From NCBI GenBank assembly GCA_947501265.1, contig CANMVY010000010.1:22334-86333 (forward strand): 64,000 bases of DNA, read 5' to 3'. The notes beneath the pieces were generated by a model, which saw nothing but the letters and a program-made list of their open reading frames with translations, had not been told where the DNA came from and did no database searches. The DNA comes from Bacteroidota bacterium (GTDB lineage: Bacteria > Bacteroidota > Bacteroidia > UBA7662 > CANHCV01). This document shows, piece by piece, positions 51,920 to 60,765 of this stretch. Each line of letters opens with the position of its first letter. The first letter of the stretch is position 1. The translations under genes and the position numbers were made by a program.

Positions 51920-54043
51920 TTACTTGATGGTTTTGATGCCCATGTTCCAAAGCATGAATGCCCATTTATCGGCATTTTCATCCAGCACTTTAGCAAGCGG
52001 TTTTCCAGCACCGTGGCCGGCATTCACATCAATTCGAATGAGTGCTGGCGCGGGACCGGCTTGGCATTCTTGCAAGCGAGCGGCGAATTTGAAACTGTGA
52101 GCTGGAACTACGCGATCGTCGTGATCACCGGTCGTTACCATGGTTGCCGGATAATTCGTTTTGGGTTTCAAGGCATGGAGGGGGCTGTAACGATAGAGGT
52201 ACTCGAACATTTCCTTGGATTCTTCCGAGCTACCGTATTCGGGAACCCATCCCCAACCCACGGTAAACTTCTGGTAACGAAGCATATCGAGCACGCCTAC
52301 AGCGGGGAAAGCCACTTTAAATAAATCGGGGCGTTGGGTTAAACAAGCACCCACCAACAATCCGCCGTTGGACCCTCCTGCGATGGCCAGAAAATCCTTG
52401 GAAGTATATTTTTCGGCGATGAGGTATTCGGCAGCTGCAATGAAGTCGTTGAAAACATTTTGTTTTTTCATTTTCATTCCGGCTTGGTGCCAATTTTCAC
52501 CGTATTCTCCTCCACCGCGCAAATTGGCGATGGCTACGATTCCGCCTTGTTCAAGGAGCCACAAATAATTGGTGCTGAACGATGGCGTTAAGGAAATATT
52601 GAATCCGCCGTAACCGTACAAAAACGTGGGATTATTCCCCGATTTTTTCAATCCTTTTTTATGAACAAGGAACATGGAAACTTTGGTTCCATCTTTGGAA
52701 GGATACCAAACCTGTTGAACTTCCACTTCGGTATTGAATTGGAAATTGGGGTAAAACTCTTCAATGATGGCATTTTTTGCCCGGTGGAAAACGAACTGTG
52801 CTGTTGGTTGGGTAAACGATGAGAAAGAGATTTGAAACACCTCACCGTCTTCTGTCCCTTTGCTAACCGAAGCAGTTCCAATTCCGGGAAGATCAACATT
52901 GCGCATGTTTTGCCCACTGAGGTTACAAATCTTGATTTTTGTTTGCGCGTTTTCGAGGTAGGTAAGTACGAGTTCATCTTTTACACGCAAAACCCCATCC
53001 AGCAAGGCTTCTTTGGATTCTGGAATAACGGTTTTGAAGGCAAATGAATCATCGCCAGCCGGTGAATAAACAACAACTTGGTAATTGGGTGCTCCCTTAT
53101 CGCTCAAGGCCAAAAATCCTTGATCGCCGAGATTATCAATGATGGAAACTTTATTGGAAAATCCTTTGGTGATGGCCTTCCAATTGTTTTTACGGAATTC
53201 CTCGCTTTTGCAAACCCAGGTTTCAAATCCATCTGTTCCAGTGGATTTGGTAAGGAATAAATACTTTTTGTCTTCTGAAACCTGCAATCCGTAATATCTA
53301 AGTGGGTTGGATGGATCTTCGAAAACCAAAAAGTCACGGCTGATATCTGTTCCAACTTTATGGAATTTCACTTTCATGCCGGTATTGGTTCCTTTGAGTT
53401 CGTCGCCGGTTTTCGGAGCATCGTAGCAGGTGTAGAAAAATCCATTTTCCAACCATTCTGCACCCGAAAATTTCACCCATTTGATTTCGTCGGGAAGGTC
53501 TCTTCCTGTGGCCACTTCACGAATACGCAGGGTTTGCCAATCGGAACCCGCCATGGCCACAGAATACACCACGTATTGGTTGGAAGGGTCGTGAGAAAGA
53601 ATAGAGATGGAGGCCAATCCTTCTTCTGAGAATTCTTTTGGATGGAGAAAAACTCGCGTATTCTCCCCCGCAAGGCCTTCAATATAGTAAGTGGGTTGGT
53701 TTTCATTCCCCTTTTGCAAGGCATAAATTCGTGATTCACCAACATAAATAAAACTTCCTTTTCGATCGAAGTTGAGATAAGATTCTAGTTTCTCACGAAT
53801 TTGTGTTCGATAAGGGATTTGTTGAAGGTAGTTCTGGGTAAACTCATTTTGTTTCCGAACCCATTCTTCGGTTTTTGGGGCTCGATCGTCTTCAAGCCAG
53901 TGATACGGATCCTCTACTTTGGTTCCGAAGTAATCGTGAACAACAGATCCTTTTTCGGTTTTAGGCTCATCCATTTTACTCTTTTTTTGTGCAAGTGCAG
54001 GGACAGAAATAAGGCCCGCGATGATTAAAAAGGCAACTTTCAT
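51920..54043 (-). CDS. Prolyl oligopeptidase (S9A), secreted
   Basis: 707 residues. Signal peptide (MKVAFLIIAGLISVPALAQ), N-terminal propeller (about 70-420) and C-terminal alpha/beta-hydrolase with the triad: Ser in AIAGGSNGGLLVGACL, Asp in TTGDHDDRVVPAHSFKF and His in VNAGHGAGKP. Cleaves short peptides after proline. Located between spoU and comB, with only six and one bases to them. Likely periplasmic. Confidence 0.95.
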   Translation of the reverse strand: MKVAFLIIAGLISVPALAQKKSKMDEPKTEKGSVVHDYFGTKVEDPYHWLEDDRAPKTEEWVRKQNEFTQNYLQQIPYRTQIREKLESYLNFDRKGSFIYVGESRIYALQKGNENQPTYYIEGLAGENTRVFLHPKEFSEEGLASISILSHDPSNQYVVYSVAMAGSDWQTLRIREVATGRDLPDEIKWVKFSGAEWLENGFFYTCYDAPKTGDELKGTNTGMKVKFHKVGTDISRDFLVFEDPSNPLRYYGLQVSEDKKYLFLTKSTGTDGFETWVCKSEEFRKNNWKAITKGFSNKVSIIDNLGDQGFLALSDKGAPNYQVVVYSPAGDDSFAFKTVIPESKEALLDGVLRVKDELVLTYLENAQTKIKICNLSGQNMRNVDLPGIGTASVSKGTEDGEVFQISFSSFTQPTAQFVFHRAKNAIIEEFYPNFQFNTEVEVQQVWYPSKDGTKVSMFLVHKKGLKKSGNNPTFLYGYGGFNISLTPSFSTNYLWLLEQGGIVAIANLRGGGEYGENWHQAGMKMKKQNVFNDFIAAAEYLIAEKYTSKDFLAIAGGSNGGLLVGACLTQRPDLFKVAFPAVGVLDMLRYQKFTVGWGWVPEYGSSEESKEMFEYLYRYSPLHALKPKTNYPATMVTTGDHDDRVVPAHSFKFAARLQECQAGPAPALIRIDVNAGHGAGKPLAKVLDENADKWAFMLWNMGIKTIK

Positions 54044-54049
54044 GGTTTT

Positions 54050-54580
54050 TTATTTTCGATACAATTCAAACAATTTCCAAAACACAACGCCCGCACAAAC
54101 GCTCACGTTGAGGGAGTGTTTTGTTCCCTCTTGGGGAATTTCCAACGCTCCATCCACCAAAGATAAAACTTCAGGTGAAACTCCGTGAACCTCATTTCCA
54201 AAAACCAACGCGATTCGTTGGGCTGGAAACTGCTGAAGGGTGTTCAGGGGTATGGATTGATCGGTTTGTTCCACCGCCCAAACTACCGTGTTTTCCGATT
54301 TTAACGCGAGAATGGCCTCGGCCGTTGTTTCCCACTTTTTCCAAGGTACGGCATCCTCGGCCCCGAGGGCCGATTTGCGAATTTCGGGATGCGGTGGTGT
54401 TCCAGTAAAACCGCACAAATACACCGCTTCCAAAGCAAAGGCATCGGCCGTTCGGAAAAAACTTCCCACATTGTTCAAGCTTCGTAAATTATCCAAAACG
54501 GCAATCACCGGAATTTTATCGCTTTGGGCGAATTCCTCGATGGATTTGCGGCCCAACTCTTTGAGTTGCAACTGCCTCAT
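54050..54580 (-). CDS. SpoU/TrmH-type RNA methyltransferase
   Basis: 176 residues, a minimal SPOUT enzyme with no N-terminal RNA-binding extension. NLRSLNNVGSFFRTADAF is motif 1, ALVFGNEVHGVSPEVL motif 2 and LEIPQEGTKHSLNVSVCAGVVFW motif 3. Substrate RNA not determinable. Coupled to mazG by ATGA. A second, longer TrmH-type enzyme is at 46.9 kb. Confidence 0.92.
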   Translation of the reverse strand: MRQLQLKELGRKSIEEFAQSDKIPVIAVLDNLRSLNNVGSFFRTADAFALEAVYLCGFTGTPPHPEIRKSALGAEDAVPWKKWETTAEAILALKSENTVVWAVEQTDQSIPLNTLQQFPAQRIALVFGNEVHGVSPEVLSLVDGALEIPQEGTKHSLNVSVCAGVVFWKLFELYRK

Positions 54581-55371
54581 GGTGCAATTTTTTTAGACGC
54601 TTCCCAATATTGATCCATTTCCTCGAGAGGCATTTCACTCAACGATTTTCCATCTTCTTTCACCTTTTCTTCCAAAAACTGGAACCGCTGAATGAATTTT
54701 CGGTTGGTTTTTTCAAGTGCATCTTCAGGATTGATCCCAATAAAACGAGCGTAATTGATGATGGAAAACAACACATCTCCCAACTCTTTCTCCATTTTTT
54801 CCGCATCGTTGGCTTCAACTTCGGTTTGTAGTTCTTGAAGTTCTTCCTGCACTTTTGCCCAAACCTGTTCCCGGTACTCCCAATCAAATCCAACGCCTCG
54901 AACTTTTTCCTGAATTCGGGCTGCTTTAACCATGGCTGGAAGCGATTGAGGCACCCCTTCGAGCACCGATTTTTTTCCTTCTTTCAACTTCAACTTCTCC
55001 CAGTTGGCCTTCACCTCGTTTTCATCGGCCACTTGCACGTCGCCGTAAATGTGCGGGTGACGGTAAATGAGCTTTTCGCAAATTCCGTTGATCACGTCGT
55101 TGATATCGAAAGCGTTTTGCTCGGCGGCGATTCGGCTGTAAAAACACAAATGAAGCAAAAGGTCTCCCAATTCTCCTTTTAACGCTGGCAAATCGTTGCT
55201 TAAAATGGCATCGGAAAGTTCATACGTCTCTTCGATGGTGAGGTACCGAAGCGATTCCAAGGTTTGTTTTTTATCCCACGGACAATTTTCGCGCAATTCG
55301 TCCATGATGCAAAGCAATCGCTGAAAAGGTGCGCGATCTTCCGTTTGATGTTGAGGGGGGGAAATAGGCAT
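54577..55371 (-). CDS. mazG: Nucleoside triphosphate pyrophosphohydrolase
   Basis: 264 residues with two MazG domains. N-terminal: MDELRENCPWDKKQTLESLRY, EETYELSDAI and ELGDLLLHLCFYSRIA. C-terminal: KMEKELGDVLFSIINYARF and LEKTNRKFIQRFQFLEE. Hydrolyses NTPs and dNTPs to monophosphates, a house-cleaning role. First gene of mazG-spoU-prolyl oligopeptidase-comB; the divergent HD hydrolase gene starts 104 bases away. Confidence 0.95.
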   Translation of the reverse strand: MPISPPQHQTEDRAPFQRLLCIMDELRENCPWDKKQTLESLRYLTIEETYELSDAILSNDLPALKGELGDLLLHLCFYSRIAAEQNAFDINDVINGICEKLIYRHPHIYGDVQVADENEVKANWEKLKLKEGKKSVLEGVPQSLPAMVKAARIQEKVRGVGFDWEYREQVWAKVQEELQELQTEVEANDAEKMEKELGDVLFSIINYARFIGINPEDALEKTNRKFIQRFQFLEEKVKEDGKSLSEMPLEEMDQYWEASKKIAP

Positions 55372-55475
55372 TCCGCAAAGTTATTCCGCAAATCATGGAA
55401 CTTCTTCAAAGAAATTTTCGGAATCACCCCTTCGTTTTGCACATATTCGGTTTACATTTGAGAAAGTTTATTCCC

Positions 55476-56018
55476 ATGTCGGTACAGACCTCCTTTCAAA
55501 AAGCTTTCTTTTTCGCTGCCCAACAACATCAGCAGGTTCCTCAATGGATAAAAGGAACAAAGGATGTGCCCTATGCCGTTCATATTGGAAACGTAGCCAT
55601 GGAAATCTTATTAGCCCACCAAGAATCTCCCTGTTTCGATTTGGAGTTGGCTGTTCAAATTGCGCTTTTGCACGATGTATTGGAAGACACACCTTGCCCG
55701 CAAACCATCTTATTGGAAGAATTTGGAGAAGCAGTAACTACTGGGGTAAAAGCATTGACCAAGAATAAAAACCTGAAAGATAAAAATCCGATGGAAGATA
55801 GCATTGAACGGATTTTAGATTCAAATCCCGAAGTGGGAATGGTAAAATTGGCTGACCGTATTACGAATTTGCAGCCTCCGCCTCATTTATGGAGCAGAGA
55901 AAAAATAGAATTATATTACCACGAAGCGGTACTTCTATGGGAAAAGTTAGGTCATTTGAATGTTGCTCTTTCGCAACGAATGACCGAACAACTGCTGGTT
56001 TATCGCTCTTTTTTCTAA
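55476..56018 (+). CDS. HD-domain hydrolase (MESH1/RelA-hydrolase-like)
   Basis: About 180 residues from MSVQTSFQKAFFFAAQQHQ. The HD blocks VPYAVHIGNVAMEILLAH, IALLHDVLEDTPCP and MVKLADRITNLQPPPHLW match the small ppGpp/NADPH hydrolase-like branch of the RelA/SpoT HD family. No synthetase domain. Could lower alarmone levels or hydrolyse another nucleotide. The longer frame starts 27 codons upstream but that N-terminus does not fit the family. Confidence 0.85.
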   Translation: MSVQTSFQKAFFFAAQQHQQVPQWIKGTKDVPYAVHIGNVAMEILLAHQESPCFDLELAVQIALLHDVLEDTPCPQTILLEEFGEAVTTGVKALTKNKNLKDKNPMEDSIERILDSNPEVGMVKLADRITNLQPPPHLWSREKIELYYHEAVLLWEKLGHLNVALSQRMTEQLLVYRSFF

Positions 56019-56059
56019 TTTAGAACTCCTCTTTTCGTTCTTAGAACGGTGGAAATAAA

Positions 56060-56067
56060 TACCTTTG
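56060..56067 (+). promoter_or_regulatory. -7 box TACCTTTG of the DegT gene
   Basis: Exact TAnnTTTG match ending four bases before the ATG at 56072. As at 4392 and 18598, this places the start codon at or near +1. Confidence 0.5.
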
Positions 56068-56071
56068 TAGC

Positions 56072-57196
56072 ATGAAATCCATCCAAATGGTCGATTTGGC
56101 CGCGCAATATGATCGATTAAAAACAGACATCGATGCGGCCATGAACGAGGTTATTGTTCGTTCCCAGTTCATTCAGGGAGAAGCGGTACGTCAATTTGAA
56201 CAAAATTTAGCGGAAAAACTTGATGTTCCCTTTGTTTGGGGATGTGGAAATGGTACCGACGCGCTTCAAATGGCTTTCATGGCTTTGGAGTTAAACCCGG
56301 GAGACGAAATTATTGTACCGTCTTTCAATTACATTGCCGCCGCAGAAGCAGCAGCTTTAATGGGTTTGAAACCGGTTTTCGTGGACGTGGATGAGCATAC
56401 GTTTTGCATCGATCCCATTTCGGTAAAAAACGCCATCAAAACCAACACCAAGGCCATTGTTGCGGTTCACCTGTTTGGTCAGTGCGCTCCGATGGAAGAA
56501 TTGTTGGATTTGGCAAAAGCCCATCAATTGTTTGTCATTGAAGATACTGCCCAAGCCATTGGTGCTCAGTATACGTTTTCGGATGGGCGGATCAGGTATG
56601 CAGGAACAATGGGAGATGTTGGAACACTTTCGTTTTTCCCAAGTAAAAATTTGGGGTGCTATGGCGATGGAGGCGCGGTGTTAACCCGAAGCGAACCGTT
56701 GGCAGAACGTTTGAAAATGATTCGCAACCACGGTCAGAAAGTTAAGTACACCCACGAAATCATCGGAATAAACTCTCGTTTAGATACGCTGCAAGCCGCA
56801 ATTTTGGACGTTAAACTGAAGCATTTGGATTCGTTCACGGCCGCCCGACAAGCATTGGCCAAGAACTATTCGGAAGCGTTTTCCAAAATTGCTGGATTGA
56901 TCCCACCAAGCATATCAGCGCAATCCACTCACGTTTTTCACCAATACACCTTGCGCTGCACCCATGGAAATCGACAGGCGTTGGCCGATTTTTTGAAGTC
57001 GAAAGGCATTCCTACCATGATTTACTATCCGATCGCCCTGCATTTGCAACCGGTATTTAAAGCCGAGCACGGTGAATTAAATTTACCCGTTAGTCTTCGT
57101 TTGTGCGATGAGGTGATCAGTTTGCCCATGCATACGGAAATGACGGACGAGCAACGAGCCTACATCATTGGCGCTGTTTGCGAATTTTTCAGCTAA
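56072..57196 (+). CDS. DegT/DnrJ/EryC1/StrS sugar aminotransferase
   Basis: 374 residues, PLP-dependent. GCGNGTDALQMAFMALELNPGDEII and VVDVDEHTFCIDP-like segments form the cofactor pocket, VIEDTAQAIGA holds the Asp, and FSFFPSKNLGCYGDGG carries the Schiff-base Lys. Aminates a UDP-, dTDP- or GDP-keto-sugar for a surface glycan. It stands alone here. The stop is followed by a 265-base gap without a gene. Confidence 0.9.
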   Translation: MKSIQMVDLAAQYDRLKTDIDAAMNEVIVRSQFIQGEAVRQFEQNLAEKLDVPFVWGCGNGTDALQMAFMALELNPGDEIIVPSFNYIAAAEAAALMGLKPVFVDVDEHTFCIDPISVKNAIKTNTKAIVAVHLFGQCAPMEELLDLAKAHQLFVIEDTAQAIGAQYTFSDGRIRYAGTMGDVGTLSFFPSKNLGCYGDGGAVLTRSEPLAERLKMIRNHGQKVKYTHEIIGINSRLDTLQAAILDVKLKHLDSFTAARQALAKNYSEAFSKIAGLIPPSISAQSTHVFHQYTLRCTHGNRQALADFLKSKGIPTMIYYPIALHLQPVFKAEHGELNLPVSLRLCDEVISLPMHTEMTDEQRAYIIGAVCEFFS

Positions 57197-57461
57197 AGGG
57201 CAATAGGTTCCTGGGAAGTTTTCGAACCCATCCCGGTTCTTGATTCGTCGTACAGTCAATCTCAACATTCCGTTATTCTTTTTATTTGGTTTTAATTCAG
57301 CCGCTTCTTCCATTCCATCTCCTACCTTAGCAGAGTTCAAGCACCCAACTCTACCTATTTGAAGATAGGAAGATCATTGCTACCGTTGATGTTGGGCCAT
57401 TTCATGGCTCTAAATTCAACGATTATTCTTTTTTTCACCTTTTACCTTAAAAACCAAAAAA
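57197..57461. other. Intergenic gap, nothing identified
   Basis: About 265 bases between the DegT gene and the outer-membrane protein gene. No RNA gene, strong hairpin or conserved repeat was recognised; it probably holds the promoter of the next gene. Confidence 0.4.
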
Positions 57462-58022
57462 ATGACAAGCACGTTCACATTGATCCATCGATTCTCAAGA
57501 ATCTTTATCGCGGCCCTACTTTTTTTCCCGCTCACCCTTTTTAGTCAGGAAGTCCCTTCAGCAGAAAAAAAAGATGGGTGGGCCATTCAATTGGGGGCGG
57601 GCTACCTCTACAGCGGAAACATTGGAATTCTTGCCGAAAGGCAAATTCTTCTGAAGAATAACCTTCGTGTTTCCCCCTTTGCCTCTACCGGATTTGCGGA
57701 TGGTGGCGAAGACACTCAATTAAAAAAATACTACTGGTATGGTACGTCGGCTGGGTTTAATTTGGAATACGGAAACAAGCACCGGGTGGTTTTCGGGCCA
57801 TCCTTGGTTCTTCAAAACCTCATTGGAAACTCGGTTGATGCTAAAAAAACTCAGTTAACCAGCTATTCACTCATTTTAGGGTACAAAGGCACCGCAGATT
57901 ATGGATTGATCTGGCAGATATACCTTGGAAACATCTATTCCCAAGATGATGATCCGTTTTCCGGTAACCTGGATTATTCGAATCGTTCCCAGGTTGGACT
58001 TGGTTTGGGGTACAAATTTTAA
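57462..58022 (+). CDS. Small outer-membrane beta-barrel protein
   Basis: 186 residues. Signal peptide (FIAALLFFPLTLFSQ), then alternating Gly/aromatic strands (WAIQLGAGYLYSGNIGIL, YYWYGTSAGFNLEYGNKHRVVFGPSL, GLIWQIYLGNIYS) ending in GLGLGYKF, a typical C-terminal barrel Phe. No named family. The charged first 15 residues before the hydrophobic stretch suggest that the true start could be later. A strong terminator follows. Confidence 0.7.
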   Translation: MTSTFTLIHRFSRIFIAALLFFPLTLFSQEVPSAEKKDGWAIQLGAGYLYSGNIGILAERQILLKNNLRVSPFASTGFADGGEDTQLKKYYWYGTSAGFNLEYGNKHRVVFGPSLVLQNLIGNSVDAKKTQLTSYSLILGYKGTADYGLIWQIYLGNIYSQDDDPFSGNLDYSNRSQVGLGLGYKF

Positions 58023-58062
58023 CTTCAAGGAATCTTTCTTGATCTAAGATCCTATTAAAACC

Positions 58063-58096
58063 AAAAAGGGCAGCCCATCGGCTGCCCTTTTCTTAT
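58063..58096. terminator. Bidirectional terminator between barrel protein and fumC
   Basis: Stem AAAAGGGCAGCC / GGCTGCCCTTTT, loop CATC, with A- and T-runs; works for both convergent genes. Confidence 0.92.
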
Positions 58097-58110
58097 TTTC
58101 AATTTCGGGT

Positions 58111-59502
58111 TTATTTTCCGACCATTTTGGAAGGATCCACCCAAAGATCGAATTCCTCGTTGGTCACATACCCCAAAGTCACGGCGGCTTCCCGCAACGT
58201 TGTTCCTTCTTTATGGGCTTTCTTCGCAATTTCAGCAGCTTTGTAATAACCAATGTGCGGATTCAAAGAAGTGACCAACATCAAGCTGTTATCCAAGTGT
58301 TGTTTGATGGTAGGCAAGTTGGGAAGAATTCCATCGGCGCACTTTTCGGTGAAACTTACGCAAGCATCGCCCAACAAACGAGCACTTTGTAAAACGTTAG
58401 CGGCAATTAACGGTTTAAACACGTTCAATTCAAAATGTCCGTTTGAGCCACCAATGGAAACGGCAACGTCGTTCCCCATCACTTGAGCGCAAACCATGGT
58501 TAACGCTTCGGGTTGGGTTGGATTCACTTTGCCGGGCATGATGGAAGATCCAGGTTCGTTATCGGGAATAATGATTTCTCCGATGCCGGAACGTGGTCCG
58601 GAACTGAGCATGCGAATGTCGTTTCCAACTTTCATCAAGGCAACGGCCGACCGTTTTAAAGCACCGCTCAACTCTACCATCGCATCGTGGGCAGCCAAGG
58701 CTTCAAACTTGTTGGGAGCGGTCACGAAAGGATAACCGGTAAACTCGGCAATTTTTGCCGCCACCAAAACATCGTAACCCTTTGGAGCGTTCAACCCGGT
58801 TCCAACGGCTGTACCACCAAGAGCCAATTCTTTGACCATTTCCAACGCATTCTTAATGGTGCGCATGGAGTTATCAATTTGTTGAACGTATCCGCCGAAT
58901 TCTTGCCCCAAGGTCAGGGGTGTAGCATCCATGAAGTGGGTACGTCCGGTTTTTACAATGTGATCAAATTCCTGGGCTTTCTTACTCAACGAATCGCGCA
59001 ATTGCTGCATTCCGGGAAGGGTAATTTCCATCACTTGCTTGTAGGCAGCAATGTGCATGGCTGTAGGATAGGTATCGTTGGAACTTTGGCTTTTGTTCAC
59101 ATCGTCGTTCGGATTCAAAACCTTGGTTTCGTCCATCAGCGAACCTCCTTGCATCACGTGAGCACGGTAGGCAACCACCTCGTTCACGTTCATGTTGCTT
59201 TGGGTACCCGACCCCGTTTGCCAAATTACCAAGGGGAACTGATCGTCCAACTTTTTGGTTAGGATTTCATCGCAAACTTGGGCAATCAAATCACGTTTTT
59301 CAACAGGTAAAACCCCCAATTCGTGGTTGGCAAAAGCGGCGGCTTTTTTCAAGTAGGCGAAAGCGTAAATGATTTCCTTTGGCATAGAAGCTTCAGGACC
59401 AATTTTGAAATTGTTTCGAGAACGTTCGGTTTGAGCACCCCAATATTTGTCGGCAGGTACTTTTACCTCGCCCATGGTGTCGCGTTCGATGCGGTAATCC
59501 AT
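58111..59502 (-). CDS. fumC: Class II fumarate hydratase
   Basis: 463 residues from [22 protein letters not shown]-cycle enzyme converting fumarate to malate. Family blocks: [42 protein letters not shown] and the signature [16 protein letters not shown]. The longer frame adds 39 codons with no family similarity and runs through the -7 box at 59518; hence this start. Confidence 0.97.
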   Translation of the reverse strand: MDYRIERDTMGEVKVPADKYWGAQTERSRNNFKIGPEASMPKEIIYAFAYLKKAAAFANHELGVLPVEKRDLIAQVCDEILTKKLDDQFPLVIWQTGSGTQSNMNVNEVVAYRAHVMQGGSLMDETKVLNPNDDVNKSQSSNDTYPTAMHIAAYKQVMEITLPGMQQLRDSLSKKAQEFDHIVKTGRTHFMDATPLTLGQEFGGYVQQIDNSMRTIKNALEMVKELALGGTAVGTGLNAPKGYDVLVAAKIAEFTGYPFVTAPNKFEALAAHDAMVELSGALKRSAVALMKVGNDIRMLSSGPRSGIGEIIIPDNEPGSSIMPGKVNPTQPEALTMVCAQVMGNDVAVSIGGSNGHFELNVFKPLIAANVLQSARLLGDACVSFTEKCADGILPNLPTIKQHLDNSLMLVTSLNPHIGYYKAAEIAKKAHKEGTTLREAAVTLGYVTNEEFDLWVDPSKMVGK

Positions 59503-59517
59503 AAGAAAATTTTTTCG

Positions 59518-59525
59518 CAAAGGTA
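59518..59525 (-). promoter_or_regulatory. -7 box TACCTTTG for fumC
   Basis: Exact TAnnTTTG on the minus strand, 15 bases before the chosen fumC start. No ideal -33 element. Confidence 0.45.
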
Positions 59526-59574
59526 GGAAATCCGAATCATTTACGCAGGAATACCACAAAAATGCTTCGTTAAT

Positions 59575-59606
59575 TTTGGAGAAACGAATTGCCCTTATTA
59601 CTTTTG
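59575..59606 (+). promoter_or_regulatory. Bacteroidota promoter TTTG-N20-TACTTTTG
   Basis: Both elements of the Bacteroidota consensus at good spacing: TTTG at 59575-59578 and TACTTTTG (TAnnTTTG) at 59599-59606, 15 bases before the small lipoprotein gene. The best promoter seen in this window. Confidence 0.72.
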
Positions 59607-59621
59607 AAAAAACACACAACT

Positions 59622-59831
59622 ATGAAAAAAGTATTTTTCCTCCTTTCTTTGGCCGCTCTAGCGTACGGTTCTACTTCTTGCAAAAAATGCATTGAATGTT
59701 CTTATCCTGTTGGCGGTGGTGTTCGCACCCAAGAAATCTGCGGAAGCACAACTGCGGTTGACAACGGTAAAGCAACCTTTATTTCTGAAGCCGGTGCCGA
59801 CAGCGCAAAAGTGGTTTGCGTGGATAAATAA
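59622..59831 (+). CDS. Small Cys-rich lipoprotein
   Basis: 69 residues. Lipobox in MKKVFFLLSLAALAYGSTSC, then KKCIECSYPVGGGVRTQEICGS and a final VVCVDK: five cysteines in the mature part. The opening TSCKKCIEC recalls the tiny lipoproteins at 39.5-39.9 kb but the rest differs. It has its own promoter and terminator, so it is expressed alone. Function unknown. Confidence 0.78.
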   Translation: MKKVFFLLSLAALAYGSTSCKKCIECSYPVGGGVRTQEICGSTTAVDNGKATFISEAGADSAKVVCVDK

Positions 59832-59853
59832 TTTCGGATAAATACCAATAAAG

Positions 59854-59880
59854 AAGGGGCTTGATGCCCCTTTTTGTTTT
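59854..59880 (+). terminator. Terminator of the small lipoprotein gene
   Basis: Stem GGGGC / GCCCC extended by AA/TT pairs, loop TTGAT, followed by TTTTTGTTTT. Confidence 0.85.
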
Positions 59881-60016
59881 TAAAAGATGCGTTGTGGTAT
59901 TGGGATTAACAGCAGAAACGTTTTGTAGCGGAAAACATGAGGCGTTGGTTTTCTTTTGAAAAATGGGAGGATAGATTTTTAATTGGTAGACTCGATAATC
60001 ATTTTCTTCGAAAATT

Positions 60017-60092
60017 CATGGTCCCTGAGCCCCGTCGAAGGGCTCGAGGACCGTCGGGGTGGTCGAGTCCTTCGGCAGGCTCAGGAACCATG
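60017..60092. repeat. REP-like inverted repeat
   Basis: Outer arms CATGGTCCCTGAGCC and GGCTCAGGAACCATG (one mismatch) enclose inner arms CGAAGG-gct-CGA and TCG-agt-CCTTCG. Related CCCTGAG-n5-TCGAAGGG elements occur at about 27745-27772 and, degenerate, at 60491-60510 and 60542-60600. Resembles palindromic repeats spread between genes in many Bacteroidota. Confidence 0.7.
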
Positions 60093-60245
60093 TCCTGACA
60101 TCCGTCGGGAAGTATTGAGACCACCTATTACGCAAACGGGAGCGAATATGGTTGTAGGATAAAAAATTAGAAGTTCGAGGAAACGGGGGCTACCGCCCCC
60201 TACCCAAGTCAAATTTACGTGATTTCATGATCATAGCCGTATCGT

Positions 60246-60283
60246 AAACGTTTATAAACGGATAGAAACGTTTTTAAACGTTT
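60246..60283. repeat. Helically phased AAACG repeats
   Basis: AAACG starts at 60246, 60256, 60266 and 60276, exactly 10 bases apart; three of the four continue as the palindrome AAACGTTT. Flanked by CGTAA and TTACG. Confidence 0.55.
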
Positions 60284-60310
60284 CATTTACGACTAGCAAA
60301 AATTTAACGC

Positions 60311-60346
60311 CTAACTTTACTTCCGGGGAGGGGTGGACATGGTCCC
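60311..60346 (+). repeat. 36-base direct repeat, copy 1
   Basis: Identical over 36 bases to 60460-60495; begins CTAACTTTACTTCCGG and ends GGACATGGTCCC. Start-to-start distance 149 bases. Confidence 0.85.
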
Positions 60347-60459
60347 CGATTTTGATTTTCCTTTTGGGGTTTACTTCAATAATTGGTTATTTTCTCATGT
60401 AGTGAATAACCATCAGCCATCTTTAAGAAAATTGGAAACGGTTGAAACGTCTCTATTGG

Positions 60460-60495
60460 CTAACTTTACTTCCGGGGAGGGGTGGACATGGTCCC
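60460..60495 (+). repeat. 36-base direct repeat, copy 2
   Basis: Second identical copy of the 60311-60346 repeat. Its end runs into a degenerate CCCTG-n6-CGAAGGG element, linking it to the REP-like family. Confidence 0.85.
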
Positions 60496-60765
60496 TGTGC
60501 TTGCCGAAGGGTGTCCCCCTTTATTTTAAGGTCCAATTTCAAAGGGTAATCCCTGATTTTTCCCTAAGGACTCTCAAAGGGAGAAGGGCGATCCCTTGGA
60601 AAATTGAAGCAAATTACTCGTAAGTCCTACTTCAAGAACCTTGGCGATCCAACCGTCTTTCCATCCAAAAAGTTTTTACGCCTACATTCCCTCCATACCT
60701 CATACTCCTCTCGAAAAAACTTATGCGTCTTATTTCCTGAATCAACCCCAACTGCCTTCCGAAAA

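Larger units (their letters stand above)
59881..60765. repeat. Gene-free, repeat-rich region
   Basis: About 880 bases with no credible gene. Contents in order: a long REP-like inverted repeat (60017-60092), a GGGGGC/GCCCCC hairpin (60185-60200), AAACG repeats spaced every 10 bases (60246-60283), and two 36-base direct repeats (60311-60346, 60460-60495). Near the right end a 50-codon open stretch on the minus strand without start may be a decayed gene end. Confidence 0.65.

Noticed and set aside
57197..57300. tRNA-like segment with a TTCGAACCC-like stretch
   Set aside because: No acceptor or anticodon stem can be formed around it.
60311..60495. CRISPR array from the 36-base repeats
   Set aside because: Only two copies, spacer of 113 bases, no third repeat and no cas genes in the window.
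60333..60623. 96-residue reading frame in the repeat-rich gap
   Set aside because: It begins inside one direct repeat and passes through the other and a REP-like element; composition is not protein-like.
60600..60765. Minus-strand 50-codon open stretch (KTHKFFREEYEVWRE...) after the atpZ-locus gene
   Set aside because: Protein-like in composition but has no start codon and no recognised family; at most a decayed gene end.
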